Assembly (NCBI GenBank): GCA_016794365.1
Contig: JAEUKB010000085.1
Location: 145,658-209,657, forward strand
Source: Myxococcales bacterium
GTDB lineage: Bacteria; Myxococcota_A; Polyangia; Palsa-1104; JAEUJZ01
DNA: 64,000 nt
Direction: 5' to 3'
Shown: positions 60,314 through 64,000 of the stretch, one piece after another
Layout of the letters: every line of letters starts with the position of its first letter
Position numbering within the stretch: position 1 is the stretch's first letter
Position numbers and translations under genes: made by a program
Notes under the pieces: generated by a model
Seen by the model: the letters and a program-made list of their open reading frames with translations, nothing else
The model's database searches: none
Told to the model about the DNA's origin: nothing

Positions 60314-60949
60314 ATGTCTTTGATTCCGTACGACGCGGATCGGTTCCGTCTCATCGCCGATCAGATGATTGTCAGCACGCGCGAGCTTGCGCAGCTTGGC
60401 TGGACCCCCGCAACGAGCAGCAACTTTTCGATGCGGATCGATGAAAAGCACCTGGCCATCACCGTGTCAGGCCGCGACAAAGGACGACTGACCGAAGCGG
60501 ACATCATGGTGGTGGATCTCGCGGGTCAGCCCATCGGATCAGATCGCAAGCCATCGGCAGAGACACCGCTGCATACCCAGCTCTATCGGCGCTTTCCTGA
60601 AGTCGGCTGTGTGCTGCATACCCACTCGCGCACCCAGACGGTGGCCAGCCGCATCTTTTCATCCGATGGTCAGGTTCGACTGCGCGGCTATGAGCTACTC
60701 AAAGCGTTTTACGGACAGAGCACGCACGACACCACGCTGGATGTTCCGATCCTGCCAAACAGTCAGGACATTCCGATGCTGGCACGCAAGGTCGATGAGC
60801 TGCTCGATCGGGAGCCGCTGTGGGGATACCTGATCGAATCGCACGGAATGTATGCGTGGGGACGTGACATGGCCGATGCCAGAAGGCACCTGGAAGCGTA
60901 TGAGTTTCTGCTGTCTTGTGAGCTGGATCTAAGGACACTACGACCATGA
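60314..60949 (+). CDS. mtnB: Methylthioribulose-1-phosphate dehydratase
   Basis: 211 residues, class II aldolase/adducin fold: WTPATSSNFSMRID, ITVSGRDKGRLTEADIMVVD, VLHTHSRTQTVASRIF (zinc His) and the late ESHGMYAWGRDMADARRHLE. These match MtnB, removing water from methylthioribulose-1-phosphate in methionine salvage. It is the first of three genes with ATGA overlaps and the downstream mtnD and mtnC make the order strong. Confidence 0.93.
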   Translation: MSLIPYDADRFRLIADQMIVSTRELAQLGWTPATSSNFSMRIDEKHLAITVSGRDKGRLTEADIMVVDLAGQPIGSDRKPSAETPLHTQLYRRFPEVGCVLHTHSRTQTVASRIFSSDGQVRLRGYELLKAFYGQSTHDTTLDVPILPNSQDIPMLARKVDELLDREPLWGYLIESHGMYAWGRDMADARRHLEAYEFLLSCELDLRTLRP

Positions 60950-61503
60950 GCAGACTCCGAATTTTTGCGGATCACGACGGAAAACAGCCGGTACTTGAGG
61001 CAACCGATCACGCGCAGATCGCAGCCCAGCTGGGCGCGCGCGGGGTCCGTTTCGAGCGCTGGAGCGCAAGTGCTCCCGTTTCGGCGGGCGATTCCCAAGA
61101 GGTCGTGATCGCAGCCTATGGAAAGGACATCGATCGACTGAAAGCAGAAGGCGGCTACCAGACCGTCGATGTGATCAGCCTTCACGCGAGCCATCCGCAA
61201 AAAGATGTGCTGCGCAAAAAGTTTTTGGATGAGCACACGCACGGAGAAGATGAAGTCCGCTTCTTCGTCGCAGGCTCCGGTCTGTTTAGCCTGCACATCG
61301 GCAGTGAGGTGTGCGAAGTGCTGTGCGAGCAAGGCGACTTGATCTCTGTTCCCGCGCAGACCAAGCACTGGTTTGACATGGGCCCCGAGCCGTCCTTTGT
61401 CGCGATCCGTCTGTTTGTCAATCCGGCGGGCTGGGTTGCGCACTTTACCGGCAGTCCGATTGCGTCTCTGTTTCCGCGCTACGAAGTCCCGAGCGGATCA
61501 TGA
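60946..61503 (+). CDS. mtnD: Acireductone dioxygenase
   Basis: 185 residues, cupin fold. Metal site LDEHTHGEDEVRFFVAGSGL (His, His, Glu) and TKHWFDMG (His) match ARD enzymes. It converts the acireductone made by MtnC with dioxygen to the keto acid precursor of methionine, or with nickel to an off-pathway product. ATGA overlaps on both sides. Confidence 0.93.
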   Translation: MSRLRIFADHDGKQPVLEATDHAQIAAQLGARGVRFERWSASAPVSAGDSQEVVIAAYGKDIDRLKAEGGYQTVDVISLHASHPQKDVLRKKFLDEHTHGEDEVRFFVAGSGLFSLHIGSEVCEVLCEQGDLISVPAQTKHWFDMGPEPSFVAIRLFVNPAGWVAHFTGSPIASLFPRYEVPSGS

Positions 61504-62198
61504 AGCGCGCGATCGTCATCGACATTGAAGGCACGGTGGGATCGATTGCGTTTGTGCGCACCGTGCTGTTTCCGTACGCGCAAAAAGCGCTGCCAGACTG
61601 GATCGCACGCCATGGGACAGAGCCCGAGACGCGGCGCTGGCTCACGGTGATGGCCGACGAATTGCGCGCAGCAGACAGACCCAGTGATGATGCGGCGGTG
61701 CTGGCAGCGCTTCAGCGCTACATCGAAGAAGATCGCAAGCACACCGCGCTCAAGGCGCTGCAAGGGCTGCTGTGGGAAGACGGCTACCGTCAGGGATTGT
61801 ATCGCGCCCACGTCTATCCCGATGCGGTGGCGGCGCTCCGTAGCTGGCACGCGGACGGGCACCGCTTGTATGTGTACTCCTCGGGATCGGTGGCGGCGCA
61901 GCGGCTCTTTTTTGATCACACCGAGCACGGCAGCCTGCTTTCTCTGTTTTCTGGCTTCTTTGACACCGAGATCGGCGGCAAGCGTGAGCCCGCCAGCTAT
62001 CAGCGCATCGCCGCGCAGCTAGATCTTGGCCCCTCGGCGCAGCATCCGCTGTTCTGTTCCGATGTGCTGGAAGAGCTGGACGCAGCCCGCAGTGCCGACT
62101 TTGAGACGCTGCTTGTCGATAGGCCGCAAGATCATCCGCCGCGCACGGACAGCCGAGGACATCGCCGAGTGACCTCGCTTGCGGAGCTTGTTCTCTAA
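61500..62198 (+). CDS. mtnC: Enolase-phosphatase E1
   Basis: 232 residues, HAD fold: IVIDIEGTVGSIAFVRTVLF (motif I), YVYSSGSVAAQRLFFDHT (motif II), GGKREPASYQRIAAQL (motif III region) and PLFCSDVLEELDAARSADF. It enolises and dephosphorylates 2,3-diketomethylthiopentyl-1-phosphate. The three genes give a compact salvage operon; mtnA and mtnE-like genes are not in the window. Its stop lies 30 bp before the palindromic repeat copy B. Confidence 0.93.
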   Translation: MKRAIVIDIEGTVGSIAFVRTVLFPYAQKALPDWIARHGTEPETRRWLTVMADELRAADRPSDDAAVLAALQRYIEEDRKHTALKALQGLLWEDGYRQGLYRAHVYPDAVAALRSWHADGHRLYVYSSGSVAAQRLFFDHTEHGSLLSLFSGFFDTEIGGKREPASYQRIAAQLDLGPSAQHPLFCSDVLEELDAARSADFETLLVDRPQDHPPRTDSRGHRRVTSLAELVL

Positions 62199-62229
62199 CG
62201 ATCGAAGCAGACAGCGCGCGGACGGGGTT

Positions 62230-62356
62230 TAGAACGCCTAACGAAACCGTCATGAGGAACCCTGATTGCAAAGAGGAGGACCGGAGCGTACGCAAGTACG
62301 TGAGGACCAACGATGCAGCAAACGGGGTCCGCAATAGGTTTCGTTAGGCGTTCTTA
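62230..62356. repeat. Palindromic dispersed element, copy B
   Basis: 127 bp with 17-bp perfect terminal arms (GAACGCCTAACGAAACC and its reverse complement). The right half matches the left arm of copy A, while the left half has a different middle. It lies between the mtnC stop and the downstream lipoprotein gene's stop codon (62354-62356), which is part of the right arm. Confidence 0.88.
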
Positions 62357-63784
62357 GTTCACGTTGGTCGAGACAAACGCCTTGTTGGCGGTGTCGATCG
62401 TCCACTTTTCGTACAGGCCCTGCTCTCGATCGCCGTGCGGAGTAAACGACACCACGCCGGTCGCCCCTTGCAGCGCCAGTCCTGCCGATGCAGCGACGCG
62501 GTTGCACGCATTGAGGAAGCTTGGCGCTCCGACCGTAACCTTGTCAGCGCTCTGGAAGTTGTTCATATGCAGCAGGAACTCGGACACCCGCGCCGGGGTC
62601 ACTTCCCCCGCTGCACAGATCGCGATGCCCACCGCATACGCCGCGTCATAGGCATAGGCCGAAAACGCGCTGCTGCGCGGATCGCTGCCCATCCAGCGCG
62701 CGCTAAACGCCGACACAAAGCCGTTGTAGATGCCGTTGGCGTTTCCCTTGTCCACTCCCGGAGCCGTCCCCGCCACCCGGCCCAGGTTCGCCTTCATCGC
62801 GGTCTGCTCTGCGGGCGTGCCTTGGCTAAGCAGGTCCAGCACCCGGGTGCTCTTGGCACCATCGCTCATCAGGATTTGGGTCGGCGGCGTCGTCGCCATG
62901 CCGTAGCCCACCAGCCCACTGAGCACCTTGTCCGAAAACAGGTTCGAGATCGTCACCAGCACCTGCGGCGCGGCCTGCCCTTTGAGCACCCCGAGCGTAT
63001 CGCTCAGCGACTTGAGCGCCATCGCTTCATCCGTACCGACGCCTTCTTTGTAGATCAAAGACGGCTTGGGCAAGATCGCCGAGTTGGCCCCCAGCACCGC
63101 CTGACGCATTCCTTGCCCATACGAGTCATCCACCACGAACATCCCGACCGAGCCCGCCGCGATCGCCGCAGGCGCAATCTGCTTGGCCAGCACCGGACCT
63201 TGCAGCAGATCCGACGGCACCGTACGGAAGAACAGGCCCGACGCCGGTAGATCCGAGATGGTGCGCGACGAAGCCGACCACGACATGATCGGCACCCCAG
63301 CCTGAATCACCTCGGCAGAGATCAGCGCCACGTTGCCCGAGCCACTTGGACCGAGCACCGCCATCGCGTTGCGCTCGTTCACCAGCACTTGATACGACTT
63401 GAGCATGTCGGCTCCCGTCGCGCTGGTCTCGCAGATGTGCAGCGCAATCGGTGGCTTTCCCGCCGAGCTAAGCCCCATGTTCATCTCGTCGGCAGCCATC
63501 TTGACCGACTGAAGCCGCAGCAGATCGCTGCCCGTGACCGTGTTCACCAGGACCCCGACCACCGTTGCCGTGCTCGGTGCGTTGGCTGGATAGATCTCGG
63601 TACACAGCGAGCCACGCGGCGAGCCCACGACGCACATGTTTTCGCTACAGAACAGTGTCTGACCGACCGCAGCAGAGCGATCCTGACAGTCCGCATCGAC
63701 CGCACACTCGCTCAGGTCTTTGCAGCCCGCCGATCCCAGCAGCGCAAGGGCAGACAGCGATAGGCCCACTAGGTTCTTCGTCAT
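62354..63784 (-). CDS. Type I periplasmic binding lipoprotein (branched-chain amino acid-binding type)
   Basis: 476 residues. Signal peptide with lipobox (LALLGSAGC). A Cys-rich head (DLSECAVDADCQDRSA, then LFCSENMCVVG) precedes the binding fold: VLVNTVTGSDLLRLQSVKMA, AVLGPSGSGNVALISAEVIQ, GVPIMSWSASSRTISDLPAS and VGMFVVDDSYGQGMRQAVLG. These are hallmarks of the Peripla_BP_6 (LivJ-like) family. It sits at the outer face of the inner membrane and may feed an ABC importer or a sensor not present here. Its TAA stop is supplied by the repeat. Confidence 0.85.
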   Translation of the reverse strand: MTKNLVGLSLSALALLGSAGCKDLSECAVDADCQDRSAAVGQTLFCSENMCVVGSPRGSLCTEIYPANAPSTATVVGVLVNTVTGSDLLRLQSVKMAADEMNMGLSSAGKPPIALHICETSATGADMLKSYQVLVNERNAMAVLGPSGSGNVALISAEVIQAGVPIMSWSASSRTISDLPASGLFFRTVPSDLLQGPVLAKQIAPAAIAAGSVGMFVVDDSYGQGMRQAVLGANSAILPKPSLIYKEGVGTDEAMALKSLSDTLGVLKGQAAPQVLVTISNLFSDKVLSGLVGYGMATTPPTQILMSDGAKSTRVLDLLSQGTPAEQTAMKANLGRVAGTAPGVDKGNANGIYNGFVSAFSARWMGSDPRSSAFSAYAYDAAYAVGIAICAAGEVTPARVSEFLLHMNNFQSADKVTVGAPSFLNACNRVAASAGLALQGATGVVSFTPHGDREQGLYEKWTIDTANKAFVSTNVN

Positions 63785-63786
63785 GG

Positions 63787-64000
63787 CTAAAAGCCTCCAC
63801 GCAGTGCGACAGAAAAGCCGGACGCCCCGATCGAAAGCGACGGAAGCAAGCGAGCCGAAGGAGCCGCAGCAGAAGCCCCAGCCGGAGCCGTCTTGGCCCC
63901 CTGATCCTTGGCTGCCGCGCGATTTTTGATCACCCCGATGGCAATCAAGGTTCCGCCGGTCGCCGCCAGCACTGCACCACTTATGCCCGCGATGCCCGCC
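63787..64000 (-). CDS. C-terminal end of a protein cut off by the window edge
   Basis: The frame is open to the right edge. It has a hydrophobic stretch (SGAVLAATGGTLIAIGVI), an Ala/Lys-rich linker and a beta-like end (LLPSLSIGASGFSVALRGGF) that resembles the C-termini of myxobacterial PEGA-domain or TPR proteins. It ends 2 bp before the lipoprotein gene, so they are likely one operon. The main part of the protein lies outside the window. Confidence 0.5.
   Translation of the reverse strand, partial: AGIAGISGAVLAATGGTLIAIGVIKNRAAAKDQGAKTAPAGASAAAPSARLLPSLSIGASGFSVALRGGF

Overview
The window looks like a high-GC chromosomal segment of a Myxococcota (deltaproteobacterial) bacterium carrying one small integrated element. 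The lineage call is an inference. It rests on a secreted M36 protease with a MYXO-CTERM-like tail (Cys-Gly-rich stretch, hydrophobic helix, Arg cluster), a TolQ-TolR-TolR cluster arranged like the myxobacterial aglRQS motor genes, lipoproteins and permeases with short Cys-rich inserts, and a very high GC content with many dispersed palindromic repeats.

Layout. 1-9.4 kb: M36 protease (5' end cut off by the window), TonB-like and ExbD genes, a KefB/KefC-type antiporter, a STAS-like protein, and a TolQ/TolR/TolR motor-stator operon. 9.6-18.2 kb: a membrane-anchored metallophosphoesterase, a small charged secreted protein, a compact UvrD-like helicase overlapping an endonuclease Q-like PHP nuclease, a large propeller plus degenerate AAA-associated protein, and a Lys/Ala-rich protein with a terminal zinc finger. 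18.5-27.5 kb: an ABC/FtsX export pair, yacG, a YbjN-like protein preceded by a 43-bp tandem array, a chalcone-isomerase-like protein, a radical SAM enzyme and an M28 peptidase. 27.5-36.6 kb: parB-parA, an acyl-CoA ligase, AsmA, a PASTA protein, and an Rrf2-cytochrome c pair.

36.84-49.73 kb is a 12.85-kb element integrated into tRNA-His(GUG). It is bounded by a 44-bp direct repeat of the tRNA 3' half and ends in its own tyrosine recombinase and terminator. A leftward operon encodes eight proteins, including a collagen-like putative receptor-binding spike, a membrane-anchored muralytic enzyme and several small membrane or acidic proteins. A rightward operon holds membrane and coiled-coil proteins. 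A double-HTH repressor operon ends in two translationally coupled microproteins. A divergent early operon carries small Cys-rich proteins and a 640-residue integrase with an N-terminal zinc module and a probable winged helix. I recognise no packaging ATPase, portal, terminase, tail gene or known major capsid protein. The best reading is an undescribed tailless, possibly membrane-containing temperate virus or a virus-derived satellite. This is the main candidate novelty of the window.

49.8-64 kb returns to host genes: ornithine aminotransferase, a DHH-like phosphoesterase, a MATE exporter, a zinc-dependent phospholipase C-like protein, a nucleotidyltransferase, SerA and RlmI-like methyltransferase set, a REC-like/GAF protein, an MBL-fold hydrolase, the methionine-salvage operon mtnB-mtnD-mtnC, and a periplasmic-binding lipoprotein. 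Two copies of a long palindromic element (20.9 and 62.2 kb) lie between convergent genes and supply their stop codons. All functional calls come from reading motifs; no database search was possible.
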